A stretch of DNA of 64,000 bases from Favolaschia claudopus (taxonomy: Eukaryota; Basidiomycota; Agaricomycetes; Agaricales; Mycenaceae). Below are positions 31,706 to 42,499 of the stretch, in pieces (position 1 is the first letter of the stretch; each line of letters begins with the position of its first letter). The DNA lies in contig JAWWNJ010000067.1 in NCBI GenBank assembly GCA_037176885.1, positions 682,001-746,000 on the forward strand, in the 5' to 3' direction. A program made the position numbers and the translations under genes. The notes below the pieces were generated by a model. It made no database searches and was not told the DNA's origin. It was given only the letters and a program-made list of their open reading frames with translations.

Positions 31706-32811
31706 TTCAGTTATCAATCCTTAACAATATAATGCCGTGAAGAATTGTAACGCACGATCTACGATTGCATCGAGGCTGCCTAGGACGGCGCGAATCGGAT
31801 TGTAGTGATCTTCGGAAGTCGAGTGAACAAGGGGGTACCTGAGACGTGTCAGCGGTGATCTCTGTAGGTAGATGGCATATTACGATTCGCGTCCCTCTGT
31901 GTTGGGATATTCAAGCTGGATGAAGAGTTCATCGTCGAGCCCTGTAAATACTGGCAACGTCAAATACTCGTAGATACGGTCAAAGGTCACAAGCAACATA
32001 AGGGTGATGACCGTGTTGGGATGCACGCCATTGGCCTTGGCTCGCTGTGTTCGTCTTCATACATCCAATCGATCGATTCGGGTGTCGCGCTCAGCCTGCG
32101 CAAAGATACGGTGTGAGCCCTCTGTTACACTAGTAGCGCGCAAACAATGCCTGCCTTGACATCTTCCACGCGGTAAGAGATTGGGCTTGAGATCGACGAC
32201 AGACCTCTCCGCACAACATGCGGTTCCCATATCGCGATTCCGTTGGTGTCACAGCTTGAGAAGTACCGTGGCGGTGTACCCTGCCCAGGCCAGCGTCTTT
32301 CAACCTGAAGATGGGTGAATCAGCAATTTGTCGAGTCGTAGTGCTCATGGAAAGTTGATCGAATCGGTTTGATCCGTGTGATGATCATGAATAGCTGCTA
32401 CGTCACTGCGGACCGACTCTTGCATCCGAATATTATCTGACCGATGAAACGATGATGATGGGATAAGGGCTAGGAAATTGTCTTGTGAATCTGATAATTA
32501 TCGTAGGGGAAGAGAAAACGGTCTGCGACGAGCGAAATAAGGACTCATGGAGCTGACTCGGAGGAGAGGCGGAGGAAAGAACCGTCGGGTTACCAAGCAG
32601 TAGCCCAACGCGACGATTAAGGGCCTCACTGTTCGAGCCCTGGCCCACTGAGCACTCGCAAGCCCTTTCCCTCAACGCCATGCCGTCCGAGTTCACCCAG
32701 CAAGTATACAATTGAATAAGATCGAATGAATATACAGCATTGCGTTAACAACGATAGAGAAGCAAGATGCATATATACAGCATTGCGGCAAAAACGACGA
32801 GGCTGGAACTT
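31706..32811. other. No convincing gene
   Basis: A 72-codon minus-strand ORF with a proper ATG (32348-32130, starting MSTTTRQIADSPIF) is the only candidate. It has no recognisable motif and no splice evidence. Confidence 0.3.
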
Positions 32812-34148
32812 TCATGCATCATCCAAATAAACATTGAGCAGTTTGACCTCTGTTTCAAGTGAGATGAAACTCTCAGAAACAGACCTGGTGGAGACATACC
32901 AATAGTCATCTCTTGATCGGTGGTATTTCCCCCTTTACCCGGAGGGAGCCTTATGAGGCGAACACCGCCGACCTTCATGCCAGTGACAGTCTTTTTCCAA
33001 GCTGACGATATTGCGATAAGTAACGGATACACGGACAGTAAGGGATGGACGAACGGTAATCCCGCTTGTCGTCGAGGACGAGAAAAAGCTAACGGTGTGC
33101 GGTGCAATCAGCTGGTGGGCGAAAGAGAGGCACAGGATATACCTTAGGGTTCTCGAAGATGACGGTTTCATCATCGGGTCCCTCTCCAGTGGTTGCTTTA
33201 ACGCTGACGGAGATTGGGTTACCTGTTTCAGCCACTATACCACTTCCACCCAAAACGTTATTGATCAGGAAGCCAGATGGACTTTTGGGTTTGACGATGT
33301 TTTGACCTGAGGGACCGGCGATGTTTTGACCTGAGGGACCGGCGATGTTTTGACCAGAAGGACCGTCGGCTTTGGCGATGTTTTGACCTGAAGGACCGTC
33401 GACTTTGGCGATTTTTTGACCTGAGGGACCGTCGGCTTTCTCGACCGTTCGATCCGTGTTGACTGTTCGTTTGCGTTTCTTTACCGCGCTAGCGGAACTC
33501 CCGGTAGAAGAGGTGTGTGCGAGATCGGAGTTGAAAGGCACGTTGGTGTTGAAGTGGGCTGTCAAGAGAGAGGGGAACGGGAACGTCAAAGAGAGAGGGG
33601 AACGGGAACGTCAGAAACTCACCTAGGGAGTAACCTACGAGAAAGACAGTGCTATAGGAAAGCCGTCTGTGGAAGGTAGTGTGATTGGAGATAAAAGGAC
33701 GCACTTGGGACCGTCAGCTAAGATTTTGTAGGTTCTGTCCTTGAACAGAACTACATCTAAGCACCGATGGTCGTTCTAGCCACAAGGGAGTCAGTTTGGG
33801 AGTTTATAATCATCATGGAAGCGGAACCTCCGGCGTCAAATGAAAAAGGGGCACTGGAGAGGGGGACACCTGAGAGCCAAGCTCTACGAAAACGGCTGTT
33901 CTTCCCTCGTCGTGAGAGCCAAGAGTAGCATTGGTTAACTTGATGGTCTGTGAAGGGACGACGTTGGCAAGGGAGTTTTTGAGCTGTAGACTCCTAGACA
34001 GGATTAAAGCCCCGTGGTGCCGAATGAACTTGTCGATAGACGTACCAGAAATTGCTATTCAAATTCAAGTGAGTCGACTTGGATGCTTATGCGCAACGTT
34101 AACGACATACCTGAAGTTGCTTTCCAAGTTGCTTTCGGCTCCGGACAT
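32812..34148 (-). CDS. FKBP-type peptidyl-prolyl isomerase with N-terminal nucleoplasmin-like domain
   Basis: Exons by splice signals and phase: 34148-34111, a 9-nt microexon 34054-34046, 33993-33870, 33775-33705, 33666-33623 and 33558-33143, then an unresolved junction, an exon ending at 32900, intron 32899-32850 (GTATGT...AAACAG) and the last exon 32849-32812. The first exons read FWSLQLKNSLANV...TIKLTNATLG and CLDVVLFKDRTYKI...VGYSLA, the nucleoplasmin-like fold of yeast Fpr3/Fpr4-type proteins. A basic KKRKRTV signal and a DGPSGQNIAK repeat linker follow, then FKBP blocks: LINNVLGGSGIVAETG, PISVSVKATTGE, TVTGMKVGGVRLIRLPPGKG and, after splicing, EVKLLNVYLDDA. Such proteins are nuclear histone chaperones and prolyl isomerases. 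The part between FENPK and AWKKTVTGMK is short, and its splicing is uncertain. Confidence 0.75.
33297..33450 (-). repeat. In-frame minisatellite in the FKBP linker
   Basis: Five copies of a GACCTGAGGGACCG-type unit alternate as 24-nt and 39-nt repeats, coding GPSGQNIA with or without KADG/KVDG. All lengths are multiples of three, so copy-number change would keep the frame. Confidence 0.8.
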
Positions 34149-34403
34149 GGCAGAGAGTAGCGTTTCGAGTAAGGTGGCGCGAAGGTGGATAATATAAGTT
34201 GTTCAAGTCAAAAGTGGCGACAGATCTTGGAAGAATCGCAAGGGAGGGCATGCTTATATGAGCGTTGTAACAAAGGGACCCGATAACAAAGGGATCCGGG
34301 CCTAGGGTTAGGGTTGGTCTTTCGTCCCTTTTCGGCTCTTTTCGGCTTTCAAAATTCGCCAGGTCTCCTCCATTGCAAGTTCGATTCTCCCTTCTCCCTT
34401 CCT

Positions 34404-34716
34404 GGAAGAGCACCTGAATTGTCTTTGTATCGTCCGCAAAAGTCCCTTAGTCTTGTTTCTCGACCCTCAAGATTGTTACTGGGGAGAGCTCTTGAATCGT
34501 CTTTGTATCATCCGCAAAAGTCCTTTATCCTGGATTCCTTGTTTCTCAACCCTCACAATCGTTACTGGAAAGAGCTCTTGAATGGTCAAACGTCCTTTCT
34601 TCAGCTTAGTCTTGTTTCTCGACCCTCACGATTGTTACTGGGGAGAGCTCTTGAATCGGCTTTGTATCATCCGCAAAAGTCCTTTATCCTTGTTTCTCAA
34701 CCCTCACAATCGTCTC
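34404..34716. repeat. Imperfect minisatellite, about four units of 74-86 bp
   Basis: Units share GAGAGCTCTTGAATCG, CTTTGTATCATCCGCAAAAG and TTGTTTCTC(A/G)ACCCTCA(C/A)(A/G)ATTGTTACTGG. They differ by indels of about 10 bp. The stretch lies between the divergent starts of the FKBP gene (minus) and the small membrane protein gene (plus), so it may lie in a shared promoter region. AGGGTTAGGG at 34304-34314 is telomere-like but single. Confidence 0.7.
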
Positions 34717-34894
34717 TAGATCTGTCTACCTCCCCCAGGTATAAAAGCAAAGCATTCTTTGGAATGACACTCACCATCGCCTCGTAAACATCGTACTGGT
34801 TGGTTTGTCATTTTGTTGTTGAGGCAATCTACTGAAGCGGCTAAAATAGTTCCGCAACACCCGAACTCGCCGTCCAATACCTATCCCGCATCCC

Positions 34895-35283
34895 ATGGCT
34901 CCCCTCCACGATATTCCCTCTCCTACCGGCTCAGACATCTCCCCTTCTTCACTCGATGAATTGGAGGCCAACCTCGCAGGGTCGCTTGAGGCTGTTAGGC
35001 AGGCAAGAGCTCGGGGTCCGAAGGAGGTTCAAATGCTTCGACGAAATGCTGCTGATTACAATGATGTTGGTCTCATCATCGTTGTCGCAGTTAAACTATG
35101 GAGTGCGATTTGGTATCTTGCTGTGAGGCTTTTTGTGCTCGGTGTCGTATTTGTGATCAGCTTTATCATGGGTGGGATGTTCGGGTTGCAAGTGAGTGGC
35201 CTACGGCAATTTTAGCTGCAAACTGAAGTTGACAATCTACAAAGGAGTGTGAGGCTGGGAGAAGTAAGATGTATAGACCCTAG
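34895..35283 (+). CDS. Small two-helix membrane protein (hypothetical)
   Basis: Exon 1 34895-35191 (ATG in TCCCATGG), intron 35192-35244 (53 nt, GTGAGT...TGAAGTTGAC...ACAAAG), exon 2 35245-35283 ending TAG; the product is 111 residues. The first half is hydrophilic (SPTGSDISPSSLDELEANL). Residues about 57-97 form two adjacent hydrophobic segments (VGLIIVVAVKLWSAIWYL and LFVLGVVFVISFIMGGMF). It resembles small fungal membrane proteins of unknown role; no family is recognised. Without splicing the ORF would end eight residues after the donor, giving a protein of similar size (106 residues). Confidence 0.6.
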
Positions 35284-36925
35284 TTTCGTTCTGATACGCT
35301 AGACCATATTATCTTATCGAAAAAATCGGATTTACATAATATATGCATTATATGGTTCCTGACTTGACCTGGCTCCGTCTAATCACCCCTCATCAGCCTC
35401 AGGGGGAAGGGTTTATCGGTTCGTGTGAGGCCATGCAGGCCGCCGTTTAGATATCTGCGTACAAATACCGTGCGCCGATCGCGAGCTGGAGTCAGTAGCG
35501 CACTGCGAATCACTTAGTCCATGAGCAGCAGAGAACGAGACTGGTCAAAACGTCTCAGAAAGCTCGGGAGTGAGTGAGGCGCTCCAGCGCGCAAAACCTC
35601 CAAGCAGCGGAGGTTACCGCGGTTGTAACAGCGTTGCGGGCTTCATAGACAACAGTCCCTCGTTGGTACTACGGATTGGGAATGCTTTCGGTGAGTTGGT
35701 TGGGATCGTCCTTCTTAACGAGACACTGTGGACACGGGTATTAGCTGCGCTCGACAACAATCGAAATAGGCCGCCTCTTTCGCGTCCTTGAACTCGATGA
35801 GAAATGCCGAGTCTTCAGGCAAATCTGTTTATCGTAGCATTGAATAGGTCGCCGTTCCACCATTTCGATCTCAGGCTAGAGAGTATCACCGCGAGAATGT
35901 GTTGGTAAGTTTTCATCTTGAATATAATGTTTCGGCAGTCTTGCGGTCGGTAGGATTGCCAAGATCAGACACCCGATCGTAAATGTTACTTATAGTCAGT
36001 CGTTTCAGTCCCATATATCCGACGAAGATCTCAACGCCGTTGCCTGAGGCATTGCGGATCTTTCCAGGAAAGGTAGCGGCCTGTAGCGCTAACGCGCTCC
36101 GTCATCAAACTTCGTCCATCCAGAAATGGAAGGGAAGCAAACAATGCGGACGATGCGGCTCAGACTGCAATTGAAAATCGAGATCGTAGACTGAGAAAAC
36201 AACCCAAGTCAAAACACCAACCTCGTATCCATCCCAAGTGCCAACAGAATTAGGTTTGTCAGCGAGAATTAATTACCCATTCGATTCTCAAGTCGATCAT
36301 GGGTCGATTAGCAGAATCGAGCTTGAGAATCGAGTCCAGTAAGTTTCGTCCTCAAGGAGTCGGATTAGCCAGTCCCACAGATCGCGATACTGGAATGCTA
36401 TATTATATGTTTCCTGTATCAACGCGCCGAGATTTGACCACTCTTGAACTAGAAACAAGCAGACTTTCAAATCTCCTCGACCTTTAAGCGCTCAGCACAT
36501 TCAAAGACGGATAAAACTCCCAATGACCTGAAAAACGAACCTCCCGGTGACGAGCTTCTCGTTGTTTCATTTGCGCGCGTTTATCGACCACAGTCCTAAT
36601 GTAGATTAAGGTACATTGCCAGTACTTGTGTCTAGATAGGTCTAGATCCGGAATGACGCAGCTGTTGAGTGGGAGAGTTTGATGGGCTTGGCAGAATGAC
36701 AGGTGACAGGAACTGTCAATGCCGATCCTTATCGACTGTCGATTCTTATCGATGCTCGAAAGTTTTTCTGAACCCCGCCTAGCTTCATGGCGCTCATATC
36801 GGAATACAAGAATACATGTACAGTAGTTGCGGCAGATAGTATGACAAGAAATTTGCCTAATTATAATGCGGACGAAAACAAGTCGCAACAATCATGGGCA
36901 CATAGTAGTCCCACACATCCTCATC
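35284..36925. other. No gene recognised
   Basis: Short ORFs only (under 75 codons on plus, a 135-codon minus ORF at 36891-36484 of low-complexity appearance). No domain motif or convincing intron pair was found. AAGTCGATC/GATTCTCAAG-type short repeats occur at 36280-36340. Confidence 0.3.
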
Positions 36926-36951
36926 TCGAACAGGTAGTACTACCTGTTCGA
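36926..36951. other. 26-bp perfect palindrome
   Basis: TCGAACAGGTAGT followed by its exact complement ACTACCTGTTCGA, with no central spacer. Confidence 0.85.
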
Positions 36952-36985
36952 CGACGAGAGACGACAAAACTCTGTGTCTACGCAA

Positions 36986-37363
36986 TGCCCGTGTCGAGAG
37001 TATAACCCAAATGCGCCACCCGACAAGAACTTCAACGCAGGTCGAGGCTGACCTATTTGTGACACCTGTACGCATGCAGCGGCCGATCATGGTATAACCT
37101 CGCATTGCAGGGCGGAAGGTTGCCCTGCCAGCTGTTCGCAGTATAAGCCGAGTGCCACGGATAAGCCACAGCGGCCTACTTGTGAAATCTGCATGCACAA
37201 AGCGTCCGATCATGGGGTAACCGATTGCCGGGCTGGGAATTGCTCTAGTGGCACATGTTGGAAGTTTACTACTAGGCTCGACGACCGCCCCATAATAGGG
37301 AGGTCCGGCTGTTCGTGCGCCATTGCGCATGGACCCGCCGATCATGGAATAGAATCAGACTGA
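36986..37363 (+). pseudogene. Cys/His-rich tandem-repeat protein fragment with one nonsense codon
   Basis: In one frame (36986-37363), Cys-rich repeats of about 40 residues are visible: PICDTCTHAAADHGITSHC, then PTCEICMHKASDHGVTDC with CRAEGCPASC / CRAGNCSSGTC between, and a third partial copy ending PADHGIE. The spacing C-x2-C-x2-H...DHG...C...C-x3-C is conserved between repeats, suggesting a metal- or disulphide-stabilised module. A TGA at 37052-37054 precedes the first repeat where CGA (Arg) would fit. No known family is recognised. Confidence 0.35.
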
Positions 37364-37463
37364 AACTATGGGATCTGGAGTCTTGCGGATGGGTGGGAGA
37401 AATCAGGAGGAAGATACGACGATTCACAGGGAACTTCGATGACATTTGTACGGTTGCAGCAAT

Positions 37464-37964
37464 CTATCTGAATTTTTCTTTGGTCAGTAGACCAACGTTC
37501 AAATTTTTGGTGCGAGATGGTGTTCGATTATACCAGGAGTCACGCTTTGAATACGCTTGAAAGTACAATTGCAACGAGATTCGATAGCTTTGCTGCCCGT
37601 TACGTACTCGTAGACCGTTAGGGAATGTTCCTTGGAATGTTCTCATCGAAAAATTCAACCAATTTCGTTTGCATGCGAGGCGCTCAAATTGCCAACCTTC
37701 GAGGATCCGAAACAAGTTTGACACGGAGAAAGTCAATCCCAATTTCCCCTGTTCAAAGGTGACTATTGAATCGTCAATCACTACGAGGGTCAGTCGAAGG
37801 TCTCGCAGAGAATCAACGCCATCGACCGGCGGGATACGTGCAGAATCAAGTAGAGAGTAGAGTACTGGGGCATATCCGTTGAGTACGATTGAAGGCGCGT
37901 CTTTTATGAAATGCATAGCGTGGTGGTTGGGGGAAGAGGGAAGGAAACGCGTGAGGTCACACAT
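37464..37964 (-). CDS. Hypothetical protein, 166 residues
   Basis: The ATG at 37964 starts MCDLTRFLPSSPNHHAMHF. The middle (LRDLRLTLVVIDDSIVTFEQGKL) alternates hydrophobic residues like beta strands. A donor-like GTACGT occurs near 37605, so the C-terminal Arg-rich part may be intronic. No family is recognised. Confidence 0.4.
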   Translation of the reverse strand: MCDLTRFLPSSPNHHAMHFIKDAPSIVLNGYAPVLYSLLDSARIPPVDGVDSLRDLRLTLVVIDDSIVTFEQGKLGLTFSVSNLFRILEGWQFERLACKRNWLNFSMRTFQGTFPNGLRVRNGQQSYRISLQLYFQAYSKRDSWYNRTPSRTKNLNVGLLTKEKFR

Positions 37965-38210
37965 GTGTCATGTGCACTCGTTTGTCCTTGCCCCAGGAAA
38001 AGGAATCCAGATAGCCCTCGTCAGACTAATCTACAGAGGGTTCGAGTAAGGGAGTTGAACAGCGTATGGCATAAAGGACGTTACTGAATATATATACATG
38101 CCGAACGGCCAAAGCGGGGACATATACGAATATGGCAATTATGCACGTAGGGTATGAGTAGGTAGAAAGACTGACGGGAAGCGGATGAAGAACGGCACAG
38201 GAGACTCTGT

Positions 38211-38912
38211 CTAGATGGGAGCGACGTTCCCAAGATATCCCCCCACCCTGAATACCGCAGGGATTGACCGCCTCATTTGAAGAGACAATCGCCGTGTATA
38301 CGCAGCGTGATCGCGCCTAACACGCGGCCAGTGCGACGAGACCCGTACGACGCAGAGGAGACACGGCGTTCCGCCAGCGACGGTCGAGAGGAAGACTCGA
38401 GTCTGGATGGAGATGGGAAGAGGTAGGACTCTCCGTGGCCTCACCGGGGCGCGGATATGATATTTGCAAGGATCGGAGCGGGGCGGTAGGTGCGAAGGAG
38501 ACGGAGATGGAAAGGGATGGGCTAACGGCTATCCCATATTGGTGGCAATCCGACGAAGGCTCGGTGTAGCCACCACATATCCCATTCACCTCATGCGTCT
38601 AAGAAAAGGAAGACATTGTGAGATGGTCTGACGAGGTGGAAATGCCGACAAAGGTACATACCGTTATGAGCAGCCAGCCCTACATTGGATCCATATTCAG
38701 TCAAGCCGACAGCAGAACCTGCAACGGCTTTCCTCCAGCGACGCTAGAGAAGAGGACTCGAGTCTGGATGGAAATGACAAGAGTTGGGGGCTATAGCGAG
38801 CGACAAGAACGAGCGTGGGGCACGGATGTGATATCTCGAACGATCGAAGCGGTGCGCCGGGTGCACTTGAGAAGAACCGGCGAGTGTCATCGACGGGGAC
38901 GGCTAGAGCCAT
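38211..38912. repeat. Two diverged copies of a 140-bp sequence
   Basis: About 38374-38510 and 38737-38876 share CCAGCGACG.T.GAGA, GACTCGAGTCTGGATGGA.ATG and GG.CACGGAT.TGATAT with many substitutions. Minus-strand readings of both are Ser/Pro/Leu-rich and similar (APLRSLQISYP against APLRSFEISHP), so they may be an old duplicated exon. Confidence 0.5.
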
Positions 38913-38949
38913 CCATGCCTCCTATCGTCGTCAATACGACGGAACACTC

Positions 38950-39640
38950 GGTGCGGTAACTACATCCCAGAGTTTCCGAGGAGAGGCATATGCCTAAATA
39001 CCGTCAGGATCCTTCATACAGCCTCCTCCTACTCGTCCTCCTCCTCCTTCAACTCGTCAACCCGTGCTCCTCCGCCTCGAATTCCCGATCCCGAGTGCAC
39101 AATGCCGATGCACGCTTGCCTCGCCTGCGCACGTCACACCGTCGGCAGCCCATTCTGATCCCCTCCTTCTGCTCCTTCTCTAAGAAGCTGACGAGTATCA
39201 TCAACGGGGGCAAAGATGATGCAGCAATGAGCTAGAAGCTATCCACGTCTCGCATGCATCACCGTCAATCCAATGGAATACCACATCCGATGGCTCAGCG
39301 AGTGCCGCGCTAAAGCGATATCAATCTAAGGGAGGGCGGTTATTACATGACGAGAAGAGTTTCCAAGGAAAGGCATACATACCGAAAGCCCCGAGGGCAT
39401 CCTCCTCCTACGCGTCCCGCTCCTCCTACCCATGGTCGTCCTTCTGCGTCTCCTCCTCCTCCTCCTCCCTCCGCCTGCCCCCACCTCAAACTCTCTACTC
39501 CGAGCGCACAATACCGATGCACGCCTGCCTCGCCCACCCCATCCTACTACTCCCCTCCTCCTCCTCCTCCCCCACACGTCGCACACGGTACACTGGTCCG
39601 CTCTCCACTCACACCCGTTGTACATATACAGAGCAGCCTC
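38950..39640. repeat. Diverged duplicate containing TCC/CTC microsatellites
   Basis: 38980-39180 and 39360-39600 share GAGGCATA...CC(T/G)AA, CCTCCTCCTACxCGTCC, GAGxGCACAATxCCGATGCACGC(T/C)TGCCTCGCC and long (CTC)n tracts. No gene was identified. Confidence 0.45.
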
Positions 39641-40175
39641 TCTATCCTCTTCATCTCCGAACTCGAGATTACGCCGCAGGGTAGATGAGATCTTGCCGGA
39701 CAGAAGGGAGAAGAGTCGACTCGGTCCTGATTCGGGTATGATGCAGAGGCGGTGTGAGAAGAGCTGAAGAAGGAGAAAGAGGCACGCAGGGGTCGAGGAC
39801 AATACCTCGTCTGCAACAACCCAGACATTGGCGGGGGACCGGGTGAAGGGGCTGGAAGATGGAAGGTAGGAGATCCTGGCTTATGCCATATCCGTATACA
39901 CGCATATGGGGTTGGCGATTATGGAGCTAGACTGACCAGCCGATTAGAAGGGGCGTTTGGAAGAGGAAGAAGGTAGTGCACACCGATTATGGCCGTTCGT
40001 GCCTGCAGTATGAGGCACCAAGAAAAGCACCGTCGGGGCAGAAAAGCCCGTGAAAAAAGCGGCATACAGCTGCCTTCTTTGGGCTGGAGAAAGCGTCGAC
40101 ACCGACGCGGATTCGCCGGCCACTTACTCCCGCTGGCGACAACGGCGGAGGGGCGTGCTTTGCGGTATTGTAGTC

Positions 40176-40590
40176 CTAGCGCAGGAACCAATTGAAATAC
40201 GTGCGGGAGCGGCGACGAAGGTCGTAGGCTACTTGGCCGATGGGAGAGAGGACTCGGAGCATGCACGCGAGGACGGTGGGATTGAGGTAGTCATTTGGGT
40301 ACAAGCGATAATACTCTCGCATAGCATCGCTGAGGTCCTCGTGCGACGGGATTAAGGTGGGATATGGATATCGAGATTCGGGATTCGTCTCGACGATATT
40401 GATACAATGAGTGCGAAGATCGACCTGACGAGAGAAACGACGATTAGGAAGGTGGGTATAAGAAGAAGATAGAAAGTATAATACGCACGCACGCACGGTA
40501 TCGAGTATCCTTCGTGCACGCGTCTTTACCGACCTCTGGCCGCGCATCCTTCGCACCCCGACCAATGGTTTCGAAAGACGACGAGCTCAT
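40176..40590 (-). CDS. Hypothetical two-exon protein, 116 residues
   Basis: Proposed exon 1 40590-40489 (ATG, MSSSSFETIGRGAKD), intron 40488-40425 (GTGCGTATT...TTTCTCTCGTCAG) and exon 2 40424-40176 (VDLRTHCINIVETNPESRYP...YDLRRRSRTYFNWFLR, TAG). The lengths (102 + 249 nt) keep one frame. The donor lies in a GTGC(GTGC)n repeat, so the exact site is ambiguous. No family is recognised. Confidence 0.4.
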
Positions 40591-41479
40591 CCGGACGTCG
40601 CGCGTTGGATGTGCTGCACAAAACTGATGAGAACGCGATACAAGGAAATTTAGGATGAGAGAGACAGTTTATCCTGAGGAGATTGTAGCCGGGAACAATG
40701 CAGCGGGACTCTGGGTGAAAGTGACCCAACGAGCTAGAAGGAGAACGAGGTTAGAACTCCTAAAAAATCAGGTTTAAGGGGAAATATGACTGACCTCGGT
40801 AGCTCAAGCCGCCGCCGACGCAGATTGCGGTTGTGCATGCAGGCGCTGGAGCACACTGTCGCGGCAGCGCTCCTTTGGATAGAGAGCGCGGTTACAGAAG
40901 AGAGGCCCCGGAGGCTCAGTTGGACGGAAGATGGTGGCAGTTACTGTCAACTTCGAAGGGAATTAGCTTGCTGTAGAGCCAGCTCGGTTAATACACACAG
41001 ACTTGGGGGTTACGATAGAATCGTACCGTAGGAAGCTGCTGCAGTCGTATCATGGGCTTATAAGCCATTCCAGGGGGCCGTCGTGTATCGTCGTCGTCAG
41101 AGAAAAGACGAATATCCGGATTTTGGCTGGCAGGATGAGAGAGAAAAGGCGAGTCAGAGAGTTATTTAGGATTCTGCGAACGTCAAGGGAGCCAGGGGCG
41201 AAATTATGGCTGCGACGAGCACCACCAACGTTGTCGGCGCCGTCATCGGCGACGGTAGGAAGAGGTTGATGTACGCGTGAGTCCTGGGAAGGACCGGATC
41301 ATCGGGACCGGCTCTTGAAATTTCTTTTCTGCGCCGACTGATGCCGCCCAACAACGAGTCAACGTGCTTCTCCTCGCCACAAAGACCAACAAAGACTTCC
41401 AAGCTTCAAGTCCCGTCCAGCACTTTTCTGGATCGGTTACACAGCTCCTTCAACGTTTCAACCTTTTACTGGAGCTACG

Positions 41480-42499
41480 ATGAGAACAATCAAGTCTCTC
41501 GCGAGCTTGGCGGTTCTGGTATGCAGCGCACTGGTTACCTCTAGCATCCTGCACTTTGCGTACGCTGTATCGACAGTAGTGGTACGAGGTTGCATATCCC
41601 TGGATAGCAGCTTTGCGTCCTCTATCATCTCTTGGAAGGATACTCTCTGCCACTGGATTCCTTGTCCTCAACTCCTCGTCCCCGACTTGCTTGACACAAG
41701 CGAGCTCTTCTCAACCAACAACAGGCGCTCTTCCGACAGCGAGCCCTCCTCGTCCGACGGCGAGCCCCCCTCTTCCGACACAGTCAATTCTTCGGAGCCT
41801 GCCCCCACTATTCCCCCTCATAACTTTGCCTTGGATGTCGGTGGCGCACAGGTCATCTATCAGATGACTTCCGGCACAGCCGGAGTCCCGTGGTGGTGTA
41901 GGATTAAGCGTTGGTGGACGATGGGTGAAGCTTCGTGTGACTATCGATTCGTTCTGCCCAGAGAGTTGATCCGTGCGGGCGACGCGGTGGAAGGAGAGTG
42001 CTGGACTTTTGAAGGGGAAGCCGGCCATGTTGCTATACGTCTTTCCGAACCAGCTATTCTATCGCTTATCACCGTTCAGCGAGTCGTGGCACCTTCCCCA
42101 ACGTCCCTCTACGAGGCACCTCGCAATATGTCTCTCTGGGGATTAACGACTGAGCCTGTACCAATGCCCTCGAGCTTTACCGTCTCCCCGGCAAATTTCC
42201 TCACATCTCCCCGCTTGTCGCTACCGGACGACATTCACCCCGCACACAACTTCGTGCTTTTGATGCAGATGGAATATGATTTGTCGGCAGAATTATTCCA
42301 TTCCTCACAGACGTTCCCCCTCCACCATCCTACTTATCTATCCGAGCTCAAAGTGGTGGTTTTGATGGTAACGAGCAACTGGGGGGCACCATCGACCTGC
42401 ATCTCTCGGGTCAAAATACATGGCACCCCCACCGCTCGACTTTCGATCAACACGGATATACTCTCCAGTACCTTTCATAGTATGGAGGGAGACCTCTAA
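41480..42499 (+). CDS. SUN-domain protein, single exon, 339 residues
   Basis: The ATG at 41480 begins an N-terminal hydrophobic anchor (about residues 5-31), followed by a luminal stretch and a Ser/Pro/Glu linker (82-112). From about residue 115 the SUN fold is visible: NFALDVGGAQVI, a Pro/Arg insert, PRELIRAGDAVEGECWTFEG (GxCWxF hallmark), GHVAIRLSEPAILSLITVQRV (the G.V.I.LS strand), SLYEAPRNMSLWGL, and a C-terminal YLSELKVVVLMV strand. SUN proteins sit in the inner nuclear membrane (or ER) and bind KASH partners across the lumen. The short N-terminus without coiled coils resembles the smaller fungal SUN paralogs. No disruption is seen. Confidence 0.82.
   Translation: MRTIKSLASLAVLVCSALVTSSILHFAYAVSTVVVRGCISLDSSFASSIISWKDTLCHWIPCPQLLVPDLLDTSELFSTNNRRSSDSEPSSSDGEPPSSDTVNSSEPAPTIPPHNFALDVGGAQVIYQMTSGTAGVPWWCRIKRWWTMGEASCDYRFVLPRELIRAGDAVEGECWTFEGEAGHVAIRLSEPAILSLITVQRVVAPSPTSLYEAPRNMSLWGLTTEPVPMPSSFTVSPANFLTSPRLSLPDDIHPAHNFVLLMQMEYDLSAELFHSSQTFPLHHPTYLSELKVVVLMVTSNWGAPSTCISRVKIHGTPTARLSINTDILSSTFHSMEGDL

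Noticed and set aside
32560..32650. Possible tRNA gene (GTTCGAGCCC near 32632)
   Set aside because: The box-B-like word has no matching A box or foldable cloverleaf around it.
39326..39802. 158-codon minus ORF with poly-Arg/Gly as a gene
   Set aside because: It is produced by (CTC)n/(GAG)n microsatellite; no motif or splice evidence.
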